A DNA stretch of 64,000 nt from Veronia pacifica (GTDB lineage Bacteria; Pseudomonadota; Gammaproteobacteria; Enterobacterales; Vibrionaceae), in the NCBI RefSeq assembly GCF_001707825.1, contig NZ_LYBM01000024.1, positions 1 to 64,000 on the forward strand, in the 5' to 3' direction. Under the pieces are notes generated by a model, which saw nothing but the letters and a program-made list of their open reading frames with translations, searched no databases and had not been told where the DNA came from. This document shows, one piece after another, positions 19,696 through 31,337 of this stretch. Both the position numbers and the translations under genes were made by a program. Every line of letters starts with the position of its first letter. The stretch's first letter is position 1.

Positions 19696-20772
19696 ATGAG
19701 TGTTTATAGCCTGTCTGTTTTTCTGGCGCTAAATGTAGTTCTTAGTGGCATCTCCTATGCCGAACTGAATACACAACAAGTTGATAAAATGACGCCACCA
19801 ACGGTTAGCCCATACATTGTTGCGGGCAAACCCGCACAGAATGGTGAGGTACCATGGCAGGTCTATTTGGTGGCCGGCAACTTTACCTGTGGTGGTGCTG
19901 TGATCAGTCGGGAGTATATTCTGACTGCAGCCCACTGTGTCGATAGTAACCACAAAGATGGCAAGGTAGAAGCTATCGAGCCAAGTAGGATTAGAGTCTA
20001 TGCGGGCTTCACTTACCGTGGAGCGGTTAACTTTAATAACAGTGGTTACCAAGTGTCAGAGGCTCATATTTATACCGATTATAAGGAAGCCAATCTTCGT
20101 GGCGACCTTGCCTTACTCAAACTGTCCACATCGTTACCAGAGAGTGTGAAACCTATCCGCCTACTCCCACCTTCCAAGCAGGTTGAACTGGATAGTGAAT
20201 TTAAGTCTGGAAAAACCAAAAATTTATTTGTCTCTGGGTGGGGTAAAACAGGAACAGATTTGCAGAACGACGGCCATTTATACCGAACTCACTTGACCGG
20301 AATACCAGATTATCAATGTAGTTGGATGGATCATGATTACCCGGGATATGCGCATATCTGCGCCAGTGACCCCCGCCGTGCAACAGGAACCTGCAGCGGA
20401 GATTCAGGTGGTCCTTTGGTTTGGCAAGACCCCAGCCACACAGCGGACGCTGACCGTGGTTACCGAGTTGTCGGAATTGTCAGTTTCGGCTCCGCAGAGG
20501 GGTGCGGTCTCACCTATCGGGAAGATGTATTTACACAGGTAAGTAGTTACTTCAACTGGATAGATAAGACAATCGAGGGAGGATATCAGTCTACAGAATC
20601 AAGGTTTACCGTTGATATCTTTGATCCTGACGAAATGGATTACCCATCGACGCCCCTATCCGTTCAGTCTGAGCCCCAAAACCAGTCAGCGGGTGCAATC
20701 CAATGGGTACTTTTTGTTTTGATCGGGCTGTTTGGCCTTCAGCGCCGCCGTTCATTTAAATTACCATCCTAA
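19696..20772 (+). CDS. Second secreted trypsin-like serine protease
   Basis: 358 residues from ATG 19696 (a GTG at 19684 is the alternative). Signal peptide ends near SYAEL; mature S1 domain starts near YIVAGKPAQNGEVPWQ. Triad: His80 in LTAAHC, Asp137 in GDLALLKL, Ser237 in CSGDSGGPLVW. The tail has an acidic and Pro-rich linker, then SAGA, a hydrophobic segment and RRRS: a degenerate GlyGly-CTERM-like sorting tail. It resembles the upstream protease but is clearly diverged, so the pair is an old duplication or two separately gained copies. It has its own upstream control region. Confidence 0.87.
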   Translation: MSVYSLSVFLALNVVLSGISYAELNTQQVDKMTPPTVSPYIVAGKPAQNGEVPWQVYLVAGNFTCGGAVISREYILTAAHCVDSNHKDGKVEAIEPSRIRVYAGFTYRGAVNFNNSGYQVSEAHIYTDYKEANLRGDLALLKLSTSLPESVKPIRLLPPSKQVELDSEFKSGKTKNLFVSGWGKTGTDLQNDGHLYRTHLTGIPDYQCSWMDHDYPGYAHICASDPRRATGTCSGDSGGPLVWQDPSHTADADRGYRVVGIVSFGSAEGCGLTYREDVFTQVSSYFNWIDKTIEGGYQSTESRFTVDIFDPDEMDYPSTPLSVQSEPQNQSAGAIQWVLFVLIGLFGLQRRRSFKLPS

Positions 20773-20796
20773 CCTGACCCCCGAAGCTCCCTAGGC

Positions 20797-20824
20797 TTGA
20801 TATTGCGGCCGATCGGCCTATACT
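20797..20824 (+). promoter_or_regulatory. Sigma-70 promoter of queA with a palindromic spacer
   Basis: TTGATA (20797-20802), 16-base spacer, TATACT (20819-20824). The spacer contains the perfect 12-base palindrome GGCCGATCGGCC (20807-20818). Confidence 0.65.
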
Positions 20825-20854
20825 GTCGAGCTGCTTTATAGGGGGCTTTTTTTA

Positions 20855-21907
20855 ATGCAAGTAACCGATTTTCACTTTGACCTTCCAGATGAACTGATTG
20901 CGCGATATCCGCAGCCGGATAGAACTGCCAGCCGCTTACTGCAGCTCAATGGCAATTCTGGCGCACTCAATCATGGCCAGTTTACAGACATCCTTGAATT
21001 GGTTGAGCCTGGCGATCTCATGGTGTTCAATAATACCCGCGTGATCCCGGCAAGAGTATTCGGTCGTAAAGCGTCCGGCGGTAAGCTGGAGGTACTGGTG
21101 GAGAGGGTACTTGATGAGCACTCTATCCTTGCCCATGTCCGCTCTTCAAAAGCGCCTAAACCGGGCACGACAATGTTCCTCGGTGAAAAAGATGACTTCG
21201 AGGCAGAAATGGTAGCCCGTCATGACGCTTTGTTCGAGATCCGCTTTAAAGGTGATCGTGCGGTACTTGATATCCTGAACGAGGTGGGGCACATGCCTCT
21301 GCCACCATACATTGATCGCCCAGATGAAGATTCTGATAAAGAGCGCTATCAGACTGTATATAATGAGAAGCCGGGAGCAGTAGCCGCCCCTACCGCAGGT
21401 CTGCATTTTGATGATGCCATTTTAACCAGACTGAAAGAGAAAGGTGTTGAGACTGCATTCGTCACCCTGCATGTCGGTGCGGGCACCTTCCAGCCAGTTC
21501 GTGTCGATAATATCCTCGAGCATGTTATGCATGCCGAATACGCAGAAGTCTCTCAGGAAGTCGTCGATACGATTGCAGCCACCCGTGCACGTGGTGGACG
21601 GGTTATTGCTGTTGGCACCACCTCAGTCCGCTCATTAGAGAGCGCAGCGCAACGGGCAAAAGAGCAGGGCACCGAACTTCAGCCGTTTTTCGACGATACA
21701 CAAATCTTTATTTATCCCGGCTACGAATGGCAACTGGTTGATTGTTTGGTCACGAACTTTCACCTGCCAGAATCAACATTGATCATGCTGGTCAGCTCTT
21801 TTGCTGGTTATGACAATGTAATGAAAGCGTACCGTGAAGCAGTCGATAGCCAATATCGCTTTTTCAGTTATGGTGACGCAATGTTTGTTACCCGTAAGAA
21901 CGGATAA
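20855..21907 (+). CDS. queA: tRNA preQ1(34) S-adenosylmethionine ribosyltransferase-isomerase
   Basis: Makes epoxyqueuosine on tRNA using the ribosyl part of SAM. 350 residues, normal length. Family motifs: [24 protein letters not shown] at the start, [34 protein letters not shown] and [20 protein letters not shown] near the end. The ribosome-binding site is GGGGG followed by a T-run before the ATG. First gene of queA-tgt-yajC-secD-secF; Tgt acts one step earlier in the same pathway. Confidence 0.97.
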   Translation: MQVTDFHFDLPDELIARYPQPDRTASRLLQLNGNSGALNHGQFTDILELVEPGDLMVFNNTRVIPARVFGRKASGGKLEVLVERVLDEHSILAHVRSSKAPKPGTTMFLGEKDDFEAEMVARHDALFEIRFKGDRAVLDILNEVGHMPLPPYIDRPDEDSDKERYQTVYNEKPGAVAAPTAGLHFDDAILTRLKEKGVETAFVTLHVGAGTFQPVRVDNILEHVMHAEYAEVSQEVVDTIAATRARGGRVIAVGTTSVRSLESAAQRAKEQGTELQPFFDDTQIFIYPGYEWQLVDCLVTNFHLPESTLIMLVSSFAGYDNVMKAYREAVDSQYRFFSYGDAMFVTRKNG

Positions 21908-21936
21908 AGACCACTTTTAAAACTGGTGGCGTTTGA

Positions 21937-23139
<1,203 letters not shown>

Positions 23140-23174
23140 TTTAATAACGTAAACATAAACGAGGACGTAAACGA

Positions 23175-23504
23175 ATGTTTATTTCACAAGCGTACGCAGC
23201 AGGCGAAGGCGCTCCGCAGGGTGGCGGCATGCAACTTTTCATCATGTTAGGTCTGTTCGCGGTCATTTTCTACTTCATGATCTACCGCCCTCAGGCGAAG
23301 CGAGTGAAAGAGCACAAAGACCTAATGTCATCAATGGGCAAGGGCGATGAAGTCCTAACCGGTGGTGGCTTGGTTGGTAAAATCACTAAAATCGCTGATG
23401 ACAGCGACTTCATTGTTATTGCATTGAATGACAACAATGAAGTGACTATTAAGAAGGACTTTGTGACTGCCGTTCTGCCAAAAGGCACTCTGAAGTCACT
23501 GTAA
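23175..23504 (+). CDS. yajC: Sec translocase accessory subunit YajC
   Basis: 109 residues, a single membrane segment (LFIMLGLFAVIFYFMIYRPQAKR) and a small cytosolic domain with GDEVLTGGGLVGKI. Part of the SecDF-YajC complex; it lies 35 bases after tgt and 26 bases before secD. Confidence 0.96.
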   Translation: MFISQAYAAGEGAPQGGGMQLFIMLGLFAVIFYFMIYRPQAKRVKEHKDLMSSMGKGDEVLTGGGLVGKITKIADDSDFIVIALNDNNEVTIKKDFVTAVLPKGTLKSL

Positions 23505-23530
23505 TTAAGCAACCATAAAGGATCAAAGCT

Positions 23531-25381
23531 GTGCTGAACCGATATCCTTTGTGGAAGTACATCATGTTAGCGCTGATCATTACGGTTGGCGTTTTGTATG
23601 CACTTCCCAATATATACGGCGAAGATCCAGCGGTGCAAATCTCCGGGGCGCGTGGCGCCTCGGCAGATCTCTCTACTCTGGACTCTGCCAAAGCGACCCT
23701 CTCCGAGAGCGGCCTTACCTACAAATCAATCGCACTTGAAAACGGAACAGTCCTGATTCGTTTTAAAGACACCGATACCCAAATTGAAGCCCGCGACATT
23801 CTCAACCGTGGTTTGGGTAAAGAGGCTGTTGTAGCGTTAAACCTCGCCCCCTCCACACCTGAGTGGCTCGAATCCATCGGCGGCAGTCCAATGAAACTCG
23901 GTTTGGACTTGCGCGGCGGTATTCACTTCCTGATGGAAGTTGATATGGACGCGGCAACGGAAAAACTTCTCAGGCAGCAAGAGGACGCGTTCCGATCGGA
24001 ATTACGCGAAGCTAAGATCCGTTACCGTGGTATTCGCACGACCAAAGATCAAAGTGTTGAAGTTGTTCTGCGTAAAGTTGAAGACGTAGAAAAAGCGGAA
24101 AAAGAACTCGCTAAACTCAACCCTGACATGCTGTTCACCGCAGATGAGTCAAAACGCACGGTAACTGCTGTGTTTACTGATGATCGCATGAAAGAGTTGC
24201 GCAATGAAGCCGTGGCACAAAACATCACGATTTTACGTAACCGCGTAAACGAACTTGGTGTTGCAGAGCCTCTGGTTCAGCGCCAGGGCGCAAACCGTAT
24301 TGTTGTTGAGTTGCCGGGCGTTCAGGACACTGCACAGGCTAAGGAAATTCTTGGTGCCACTGCATCGCTGGAATTCCGTGAGGTAGACTCAAGTGCTGAC
24401 CGCGCAGCCGCAGCCGCTGGACGTGTTCCTGCAGGTAGCGAAGTGAAGAACACCCGTGATGGTGCGGTTACTGTCCTCAAGAAACGCGTTATCCTTGGTG
24501 GTACCCATATCACCGATGCCAGCTCAAGCCGCGATGAATACGGTCGTCCTCAAGTTAACATCTCGCTAGACAGCGAAGGTGGTAACAAGATGGGTGCTTT
24601 CAGTAAGAACAATGTTGGTAAGCTCATGGCCACCTTGTTCATTGAATACAAAGACTCTGGCAAGCGCGATAAAAACGGCAAGGTCATTCTGACTAAACAC
24701 GAAGAAGTGATTAATCAGGCAACCATTCAGAGCGCGCTTGGTCGTTCATTCCGTATTACAGGAATTGACAGTCAGGCAGAAGCGCACAACCTAGCAATAC
24801 TGCTCCGTGCCGGTGCATTGATTGCGCCGATTTCCATTGTTCAGGAGCGTACTATCGGTCCTTCTATGGGACAACAGAATGTCGATATGGGGATCACTGC
24901 CTGTATCACTGGCCTGATTGCTGTCATGTTGTTTACGCTGGTTTACTACCGCCGCTTTGGTCTTTTTGCCAATCTGGCATTGCTGGCAAACCTTGTTCTG
25001 ATCATTGGTGTCATGTCTATGATCCCGGGAGCGACCATGACCCTACCGGGGATTGCGGGTATTGTGTTGACTGTCGGTATGGCTGTTGATGCCAACGTGC
25101 TTATTTTTGAGCGGATACGCGAAGAGCTTCGAGAGGGACGTAACCCTCAGCAAGCTATCGATCAGGGATACAGTAACGCATTCAGTACAATTGCGGATGC
25201 AAACATCACTACGCTGATCACTGCGTTGATTCTCTTTGCTGTGGGTACCGGTGCCATTAAAGGCTTCGCGGTAACTTTATCTATCGGTATTCTGACATCA
25301 ATGTTCACCGCTATCGTTGGAACCCGTGCACTGGTAAATCTGGTGTATGGTGGCAAACGCATCAACAAGCTGTCGATATAG
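23531..25381 (+). CDS. secD: Protein translocase subunit SecD
   Basis: 616 residues, six membrane segments. The large periplasmic P1 region lies between segment 1 (about residues 8-28) and segments 2-6 (from about residue 450). Contains [15 protein letters not shown] and, in the core, [20 protein letters not shown] with the conserved Asp used in proton-coupled pulling of exported proteins. The start is GTG at 23531. The next gene is secF, 11 bases on. Confidence 0.97.
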   Translation: MLNRYPLWKYIMLALIITVGVLYALPNIYGEDPAVQISGARGASADLSTLDSAKATLSESGLTYKSIALENGTVLIRFKDTDTQIEARDILNRGLGKEAVVALNLAPSTPEWLESIGGSPMKLGLDLRGGIHFLMEVDMDAATEKLLRQQEDAFRSELREAKIRYRGIRTTKDQSVEVVLRKVEDVEKAEKELAKLNPDMLFTADESKRTVTAVFTDDRMKELRNEAVAQNITILRNRVNELGVAEPLVQRQGANRIVVELPGVQDTAQAKEILGATASLEFREVDSSADRAAAAAGRVPAGSEVKNTRDGAVTVLKKRVILGGTHITDASSSRDEYGRPQVNISLDSEGGNKMGAFSKNNVGKLMATLFIEYKDSGKRDKNGKVILTKHEEVINQATIQSALGRSFRITGIDSQAEAHNLAILLRAGALIAPISIVQERTIGPSMGQQNVDMGITACITGLIAVMLFTLVYYRRFGLFANLALLANLVLIIGVMSMIPGATMTLPGIAGIVLTVGMAVDANVLIFERIREELREGRNPQQAIDQGYSNAFSTIADANITTLITALILFAVGTGAIKGFAVTLSIGILTSMFTAIVGTRALVNLVYGGKRINKLSI

Positions 25382-25392
25382 GGGTAGATTGA

Positions 25393-26340
25393 ATGTTTCA
25401 ATTATTGAAGAACGACATCTCGATCAACTTTATGCGTTGGTCCAAAGGTGCCTTTTTGCTCTCGGCATTGATGATAGCTGCCGCTGTCGCCACTGTATCG
25501 ACAAAATGGCTTAACTGGGGTCTGGACTTTACAGGCGGTACCCTGATTGAAGTGGGTTTCGAACAACCCGCTGACCTGCCTCAGATTCGTCAATCGCTTG
25601 AAGCAAACGGCTTCGGTGACGCTGTTGTGCAGAACTTCGGTACAGCAACAGATGTCATGGTTCGCCTGCGTCCACGTGACAACATGAATGGTGAGGAGCT
25701 TGGTGGGAAAATCATTGAAGCCATCAAATCCGGCACTGGTCAAAATGTCGAAATGCGTCGGATTGAGTTCGTTGGACCGAATGTCGGTGATGAACTGGCC
25801 GAGGCGGGTGGGCTTGCCATCCTTGTCTCCCTGATCTGTATTTTGCTGTACGTCTCTGTTCGTTTTGAGTGGCGTCTTGCTGCAGGTGCGGTTCTTGCAC
25901 TGGCGCATGACGTGATCATAACGATTGGGATCTTCTCTCTGTTACAGGTCGAAGTTGACTTAACTATTGTTGCGGCGCTGTTGACCGTTGTCGGTTACTC
26001 GCTGAACGATACCATTGTCGTCTTTGACCGAATTCGTGAGAATTTCCGCAAGATGCGTAAGGGAAGTCCGGCTGAGATCATGAATGCCTCGATTTCTCAG
26101 ACGCTGAGCCGTACGCTCATCACTTCAGGAACGACGTTGTTTGTGGTTATTGCTCTGTTCACTCAGGGTGGGCAGATGATCCATGGCTTTGCTATGGCGC
26201 TGTTGATTGGTATAACCGTCGGTACTTACTCGTCTATCTATGTTGCTTCGGCACTGGCGCTCAAACTGGGTATCACCCGCGAGCACCTGCTGGTTCCAGA
26301 GGTGACAAAAGAGGGTGAAGAGTTTGAATCAATGCCTTAA
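25393..26340 (+). CDS. secF: Protein translocase subunit SecF
   Basis: 315 residues, six membrane segments, SecD partner. Visible: GLDFTGGTLIEVGF after the first segment and VGYSLNDTIVVFDRIRENFRKM with the conserved Asp. Ends 30 bases before the terminator. Confidence 0.97.
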   Translation: MFQLLKNDISINFMRWSKGAFLLSALMIAAAVATVSTKWLNWGLDFTGGTLIEVGFEQPADLPQIRQSLEANGFGDAVVQNFGTATDVMVRLRPRDNMNGEELGGKIIEAIKSGTGQNVEMRRIEFVGPNVGDELAEAGGLAILVSLICILLYVSVRFEWRLAAGAVLALAHDVIITIGIFSLLQVEVDLTIVAALLTVVGYSLNDTIVVFDRIRENFRKMRKGSPAEIMNASISQTLSRTLITSGTTLFVVIALFTQGGQMIHGFAMALLIGITVGTYSSIYVASALALKLGITREHLLVPEVTKEGEEFESMP

Positions 26341-26368
26341 TATCAGGCTGAACGTCAAATTGAAGACA

Positions 26369-26397
26369 CAAAAAAAGCGGCTATGAGCCGCTTTTTT
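26369..26397. terminator. Bidirectional terminator between secF and suhB
   Basis: Stem AGCGGCT/AGCCGCT with an ATG loop, A-run on the left and T-run on the right. Confidence 0.92.
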
Positions 26398-26418
26398 CTT
26401 ACTGGCTGGTCTAGCCAA

Positions 26419-27222
26419 TTATTTCATCATTGCTTCGTTCGCGTTTTCACGAATCTTACCAAGAATGCCTTTCAGCACTTTTGGATTTGCAGCAACGATA
26501 TTTCCAGACTGCATGTAGGCAGTTGCACCAGAGAAGTCAGTACACAAAGCACCTGCTTCACGGGCAATTAGTTCACCAGCAGCCATATCCCATGGCTTCA
26601 GTCCCAGCTCAAAGAAACCATCAACACGTCCGGCAGCAACGTAGCAAAGGTCCAGTGCTGCAGAGCCTGTACGGCGGAAGTCAGCACAATCAACGAACAA
26701 TGCGCTAACAATGTTTACGTAGCTTTCTGAATGTTGTTTCGCTTTGAACGGGAAACCAGTCGCCAGAATGGTACCGCCAAGGTCTTTGCTTACGCCAACG
26801 CGGATACGTTTGCTGTTAAGCTGAGCACCAGCGCCACGTTGAGCACTGAAGAGTTCATTACGGATTGGATCATAGACACAGGCAACTTCCGTGCGGCCTT
26901 TGATGCGCAGAGCGATAGAAACTGAGAAGTGAGGCAAGCTCTTAACGAAGTTAGTCGTTCCATCCAGTGGGTCGATGATCCATTGGTAATCTGCGTCTTT
27001 ACCAGACACAACGCCAGACTCTTCGGCAATAATATTGTGCTCAGGATAAGACTTTTTGATCACATCGATGATGATCTGTTCAGCGCCCTGATCGATATTG
27101 GTAACGAAGTCATTCGTTCCTTTCTGAGACGTTTCAACGTTATCAGTGTTTTCAGCAGATTTTGCGATAAAGTCGCCAGCCTTTCGCGCGGCGCGAATGG
27201 CAATGTTTAGCATTGGATGCAT
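26419..27222 (-). CDS. suhB: Inositol-1-monophosphatase SuhB
   Basis: 267 residues from the ATG at 27222 (MHPMLNIAIRAARKAG), the family start; the open frame continues 37 codons further but without support. A magnesium-dependent phosphatase that also acts in Nus-dependent rRNA transcription in E. coli. Metal-binding motifs: EESG, WIIDPLDGTTNFVKSLPHFSVSIA, and KPWDMAAGELIAREAGA. Divergent from trmJ across about 200 bases. Confidence 0.95.
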   Translation of the reverse strand: MHPMLNIAIRAARKAGDFIAKSAENTDNVETSQKGTNDFVTNIDQGAEQIIIDVIKKSYPEHNIIAEESGVVSGKDADYQWIIDPLDGTTNFVKSLPHFSVSIALRIKGRTEVACVYDPIRNELFSAQRGAGAQLNSKRIRVGVSKDLGGTILATGFPFKAKQHSESYVNIVSALFVDCADFRRTGSAALDLCYVAAGRVDGFFELGLKPWDMAAGELIAREAGALCTDFSGATAYMQSGNIVAANPKVLKGILGKIRENANEAMMK

Positions 27223-27419
27223 ACAAATTTCCCAACGGATGTTAAAGAACGAAAAGCGGGGGGAGTATAGGCAAACTCGAACCAAAAGGGAAGCGGTTAT
27301 TTTTTGCTCGTTTGTTGGTGCTGTAGAGAGCAAAATCAGGCAAAACTTTCGCCTTTATGATAACATCCTGCCGTTTTTAATCCTGCCTCACGAAACTGGC
27401 ACACAACTCTGGTTTAGCA

Positions 27420-28148
27420 ATGTTAGAAAATATCCGAATTGTTATGGTCGGAACCACGCATTCCGGCAACATCGGCTCGGCCGCTCGTGCAATGAAAGTA
27501 ATGGGACTCAAGAATATGGTTCTTGTGGCACCCGAGTGTACTGTTGACGGTCAAGCCATCGCCCTCGCTGCAGGCGCCAGTGATATCGCCAATAATGCGC
27601 GTGTTGTGAGCAACCTCGGGGAGGCAGTGGCCGACTGTGGTTTGGTCGTAGGGACCAGTGCGCGTAGCCGTACTTTAGAGTGGCCGATGCTTAACTCTCG
27701 TGAATGCGGCGAAAAGGCGGTACAAGAGTCAACATCCTATCCAGTTGCTATTGTGTTTGGTCGCGAGCGCACCGGACTCACCAATGAAGAATTACAGCGT
27801 TGTCACTTTCATGTTGCGGTTGACGCTAACCCCGAATATAGCTCACTGAATCTGGCGATGGCAGTGCAGATCCTGAGTTACGAGGTGAGAATGGCATGGT
27901 TGGCATCGCAAGCCTACCAAGGTGAGGTTAAGGAGCAGCCCTATCCACTAACTGAAGACCTTGAGCGTTTTTACACTCACCTTGAGTCGGTTCTTTACAA
28001 TACCGGGTTCATTAACAAACAGCATCCCGGAATGGTGATGGCGAAGCTTCGTCGTTTGTTCAACCGGGCTCGTCCAGAGAGCCAAGAACTCAATATCTTA
28101 CGGGGAATTTTATCGTCCGTAGATAAACTGTTTAAGGGTAAAATGTAA
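27420..28148 (+). CDS. trmJ: tRNA (cytidine/uridine-2'-O-)-methyltransferase TrmJ
   Basis: SPOUT-family enzyme that 2'-O-methylates position 32 of several tRNAs. 242 residues, starting [26 protein letters not shown], with the SAM-binding knot motifs [15 protein letters not shown] and [16 protein letters not shown]. It sits directly before iscR, as in E. coli and vibrios, but the isc promoter lies between them. Confidence 0.96.
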   Translation: MLENIRIVMVGTTHSGNIGSAARAMKVMGLKNMVLVAPECTVDGQAIALAAGASDIANNARVVSNLGEAVADCGLVVGTSARSRTLEWPMLNSRECGEKAVQESTSYPVAIVFGRERTGLTNEELQRCHFHVAVDANPEYSSLNLAMAVQILSYEVRMAWLASQAYQGEVKEQPYPLTEDLERFYTHLESVLYNTGFINKQHPGMVMAKLRRLFNRARPESQELNILRGILSSVDKLFKGKM

Positions 28149-28154
28149 AAATTA

Positions 28155-28204
28155 AAACCTGACTGTTTTAGTAAGGTAAATACTTGACCAAAAAGGTCGG
28201 GTAT
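28155..28204 (+). promoter_or_regulatory. Two abutting type-1 IscR sites before iscR
   Basis: Sites at 28155-28179 and 28180-28204, each matching the 25-base type-1 consensus ATASYYGACTRWWWYAGTCRRSTAT in 22 of 25 positions. They touch with no gap and cover the region where the iscR promoter must lie, so 2Fe-2S IscR should repress its own operon. Confidence 0.8.
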
Positions 28205-28244
28205 GTCAGACTCAAATCATAAATTTTCCTGCGGGTACTGTGAT

Positions 28245-28769
28245 ATGAGACTGACTTCTAAAGGCAGATATGCCGTCACTGCAATGCTTGATGTTGCGTT
28301 ACATTCTGATCTTGGGCCTGTGCCTTTGGCAGATATTTCTGAGCGACAAGGCATTTCACTTTCGTATCTGGAACAGTTATTCTCCCGTCTTCGTAAAGCT
28401 GGACTAGTTTCTAGTGTACGAGGACCGGGTGGAGGATATAGACTGGGTCTGGAAGCAAGTGAAATCGCAGTGGGTATGGTCATTGCCGCTGTTGATGAGT
28501 CTGTTGATGCGACCAAATGTCAGGGTAAATCTGACTGTCAGGGCGGTTCACGCTGTCTGACGCACACGCTATGGCGTGATTTGAGTGCACGAATCAGCAG
28601 CTTTTTGAACGACATCACGCTCGGTGAGCTGATGAAAGATAATGAAGTCAAACAGGTCGCAGGGCGCCAGGACATGTCTCTGGAAAACTCGTCATCTGTT
28701 CGACATGGTTTTAGCTCCAACGGCAGCGAGGAACAGCACCAAATCGTCGGTGTTGACTTTCGCTCCTGA
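28245..28769 (+). CDS. iscR: Iron-sulfur cluster regulator IscR
   Basis: 174 residues from ATG 28245 ([20 protein letters not shown]), the family start; the frame extends 14 codons upstream but into the operator region. Rrf2-type winged helix with the cluster ligands Cys92, Cys98 and Cys104 in [14 protein letters not shown]. As a 2Fe-2S protein it represses isc; the apo form regulates other targets. The tail after about residue 140 is poorly conserved. Confidence 0.96.
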   Translation: MRLTSKGRYAVTAMLDVALHSDLGPVPLADISERQGISLSYLEQLFSRLRKAGLVSSVRGPGGGYRLGLEASEIAVGMVIAAVDESVDATKCQGKSDCQGGSRCLTHTLWRDLSARISSFLNDITLGELMKDNEVKQVAGRQDMSLENSSSVRHGFSSNGSEEQHQIVGVDFRS

Positions 28770-28802
28770 ATTTACGACGTGATGGAGTCATTGGAGAAAC
28801 AA

Positions 28803-30017
28803 ATGAAATTGCCTATTTATTTTGATTATTCTGCAACCTGCCCGATTGACAAGCGCGTGGCAGACAAAATGGTTCAGTACATGACCATGGACGGATGTTT
28901 CGGTAATCCGGCTTCACGCTCGCACCGTTTCGGGTGGCAGGCGGAGGAAGCTGTTGATACAGCCCGTGAACACATTGCAAATTATCTGAATGGTGATCCG
29001 AGAGAGATCGTTTTTACATCAGGTGCTACTGAGTCGAATAATCTGGCAATTAAAGGTGTGGCTAACTTCTACGGTAAGAAGGGCAAGCACATCATTACCT
29101 GCAAAACAGAACACAAAGCAGTACTAGATCCATGCAGACAGCTTGAGCGTGAAGGCTATGAGGTAACTTACCTTGAGCCTGAAGCGAATGGCCTTATTGA
29201 TATGAATAAGCTGTCTGAAGCGATGCGTGATGACACAGTACTTGTCTCTGTCATGCATGTGAATAACGAAATCGGCGTGATTCAGGACATAGCAGCAATT
29301 GGCGAACTATGTCGTGAGCGTAAAATCATCTTCCATGTTGACGCAGCTCAGTCAATTGGTAAGTTGCCGTTGGACGTTAAAGAAATCAAAGTCGACTTGA
29401 TCTCTATGAGTGCGCACAAATTTTATGGCCCTAAGGGCATTGGCGCGCTTTATGTACGTCGTAAGCCACGTATTCGTCTGGAAGCACAGATGCACGGTGG
29501 CGGTCATGAGCGTGGAATGCGCTCTGGCACCCTGCCTACTCACCAAATCGTAGGTATGGGTGAAGCAATGCGAATTGCTAAAGAGGACTTGGAAAAAGAC
29601 CAGGCTCACTCTCTGGCGTTGCGCACGCGTTTCTTCGAAGGTGTGAAAGACTTAGAAGCAGTTTATGTGAATGGTGATCTGGAACAACGCGTTGCAGGTA
29701 ACCTCAACATCAGCTTTGCATTCGTTGAAGGCGAATCTCTGCTGATGGCTCTGAAAGATCTGGCGGTATCATCTGGTTCTGCATGTACATCTGCAAGCCT
29801 TGAACCATCGTACGTGCTTCGTGCTCTGGGTCTTGACGATGAACTGGCTCATAGCTCGATTCGTTTCTCATTTGGTAGGTTCACCACGGAAGAAGAAGTG
29901 GACTATGCTATTGCGCAAGTTCGAGAAGCAGTTGTTAAGCTGCGTGACATGTCGCCTCTGTGGGATATGTACAAAGAAGGTATTGATTTAAGTACTGTTG
30001 AGTGGGCACACCACTAA
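28803..30017 (+). CDS. iscS: Cysteine desulfurase IscS
   Basis: PLP enzyme that takes sulfur from cysteine for clusters and tRNA thiolation. 404 residues from ATG 28803 (GGAG upstream). PLP Lys in [10 protein letters not shown], catalytic Cys in [14 protein letters not shown]. The N terminus reads YFDYSATCP where E. coli has a Thr in place of the Cys; this is away from the catalytic loop. Ends EWAHH like the E. coli protein. Confidence 0.97.
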   Translation: MKLPIYFDYSATCPIDKRVADKMVQYMTMDGCFGNPASRSHRFGWQAEEAVDTAREHIANYLNGDPREIVFTSGATESNNLAIKGVANFYGKKGKHIITCKTEHKAVLDPCRQLEREGYEVTYLEPEANGLIDMNKLSEAMRDDTVLVSVMHVNNEIGVIQDIAAIGELCRERKIIFHVDAAQSIGKLPLDVKEIKVDLISMSAHKFYGPKGIGALYVRRKPRIRLEAQMHGGGHERGMRSGTLPTHQIVGMGEAMRIAKEDLEKDQAHSLALRTRFFEGVKDLEAVYVNGDLEQRVAGNLNISFAFVEGESLLMALKDLAVSSGSACTSASLEPSYVLRALGLDDELAHSSIRFSFGRFTTEEEVDYAIAQVREAVVKLRDMSPLWDMYKEGIDLSTVEWAHH

Positions 30018-30045
30018 GCAGTTGTAGGACTTCGAGGATAAGATC

Positions 30046-30429
30046 ATGGCTTACAGCGAAAAAGTAATCGACCATTACGAAAACCCACGCAACGTTGGGT
30101 CTTTTGATAAAAATGACCCAAATGTTGGTAGCGGTATGGTTGGCGCACCTGCTTGTGGTGACGTAATGAAGCTGCAAATTAAGGTAAATGACGATGGCAT
30201 CATTGAAGATGCGAAGTTTAAAACCTACGGTTGTGGCTCGGCAATCGCATCTAGCTCACTGGTTACTGAGTGGGTGAAAGGCAAGTCAATTGACGAGGCG
30301 GCTGGTATTAAAAATGCAGAGATTGCTGAAGAGCTAGAGTTGCCACCTGTAAAGGTACACTGCTCTATTCTGGCTGAAGATGCAATTAAAGCCGCAGTCA
30401 GTGACTATAAAAACAAGCACAAGGCATAA
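30046..30429 (+). CDS. iscU: Iron-sulfur cluster scaffold IscU
   Basis: 127 residues. Cluster ligands Cys37, Cys63 and Cys106 are present, with Asp39 beside Cys37. The LPPVK motif (residues 99-103) recognised by HscA is intact. Confidence 0.97.
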   Translation: MAYSEKVIDHYENPRNVGSFDKNDPNVGSGMVGAPACGDVMKLQIKVNDDGIIEDAKFKTYGCGSAIASSSLVTEWVKGKSIDEAAGIKNAEIAEELELPPVKVHCSILAEDAIKAAVSDYKNKHKA

Positions 30430-30454
30430 AACGTAAAAGAGGTTATTGATATTT

Positions 30455-30778
30455 ATGGCCATTACCATGACAGACGCTGCCGCGTCTCGTGTTAAAAGTT
30501 ATCTCGATAATCGCGGCAAAGGCATTGGATTGCGTCTGGGTGTGCGGACATCCGGCTGTTCAGGGATGGCCTATGTACTTGAGTTTGTCGATGAGCTTCA
30601 AGACGGTGATGAGATTTTCGAAAAATCCGGCGTGAAAGTAATCATTGACCCCAAAAGCATGGTCTATCTGGATGGTACAGAACTTGATTTTGCCAAAGAA
30701 GGGTTGAACGAAGGCTTCAAATTCAATAACCCCAATGTCAGCAGTGAATGCGGTTGTGGCGAGAGCTTTAACGTCTAA
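30455..30778 (+). CDS. iscA: Iron-sulfur assembly protein IscA
   Basis: 107 residues from ATG 30455. A-type carrier with Cys35 (RTSGCSG) and Cys99 and Cys101 (CGCG) near the end. It lies 25 bases after iscU. Confidence 0.97.
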   Translation: MAITMTDAAASRVKSYLDNRGKGIGLRLGVRTSGCSGMAYVLEFVDELQDGDEIFEKSGVKVIIDPKSMVYLDGTELDFAKEGLNEGFKFNNPNVSSECGCGESFNV

Positions 30779-30791
30779 CTCGTGAGATGAC

Positions 30792-31304
30792 ATGAATCAT
30801 TTCGAATTATTTGGGCTACCATGTCAGTTTGAGCTGGATGGTAGCTCTCTTTCTTCCTGCTTTCGCGAACTTCAGCGAAAGTTTCATCCAGACCGTTTCG
30901 TGACGGCCTCGGAGCAAGATCGTTTGTTGGCGGTACAAAAGGCCGCGCAGATTAACGATGCTTATCATACTCTTAATGACCCCGTTCGTCGGGCAGAATA
31001 CTTACTTTCTTTGAATGGCGTAGATCTGAAAGACGAACAACAAACCATGCAGGATCCCGAGTTTCTGATGCAACAAATGGAGTTGCGTGAGGAGCTAGAA
31101 GATATCGCTCATGCTTCAGACCCAGAATCAGACCTGTTTGATTTTGACACCAAGGTAGCGGCATTTTACCGTGAGTTATTGGCCGAACTAGCTCAATTAT
31201 TAACTGAGCAGCGCTGGCCAGATGCCGCTAATCAGGTCCGAAAGCTCAAGTTTGTGGTTAAGCTTAAGCAAGAAATTGAACGCATTGAAGATCAGTTGCT
31301 TTGA
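30792..31304 (+). CDS. hscB: Co-chaperone HscB
   Basis: 170 residues. J domain with HPD in FHPDRF (about residues 31-36), then a three-helix C-terminal domain that binds IscU. Stimulates the HscA ATPase. It lies 13 bases after iscA. Confidence 0.96.
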   Translation: MNHFELFGLPCQFELDGSSLSSCFRELQRKFHPDRFVTASEQDRLLAVQKAAQINDAYHTLNDPVRRAEYLLSLNGVDLKDEQQTMQDPEFLMQQMELREELEDIAHASDPESDLFDFDTKVAAFYRELLAELAQLLTEQRWPDAANQVRKLKFVVKLKQEIERIEDQLL

Positions 31305-31337
31305 TAATAAAGGCAACTGGATAGAACAGGATTAAAC

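Noticed and set aside
25402-25908. 168-codon minus-strand frame within secF
   Set aside because: Antisense shadow of secF with no ribosome-binding site or recognisable domain.
27223-27333. N-terminal extension of SuhB
   Set aside because: The family start MHPMLNIA lies at 27222; the extra 37 codons show no homology and would run into the trmJ promoter region.
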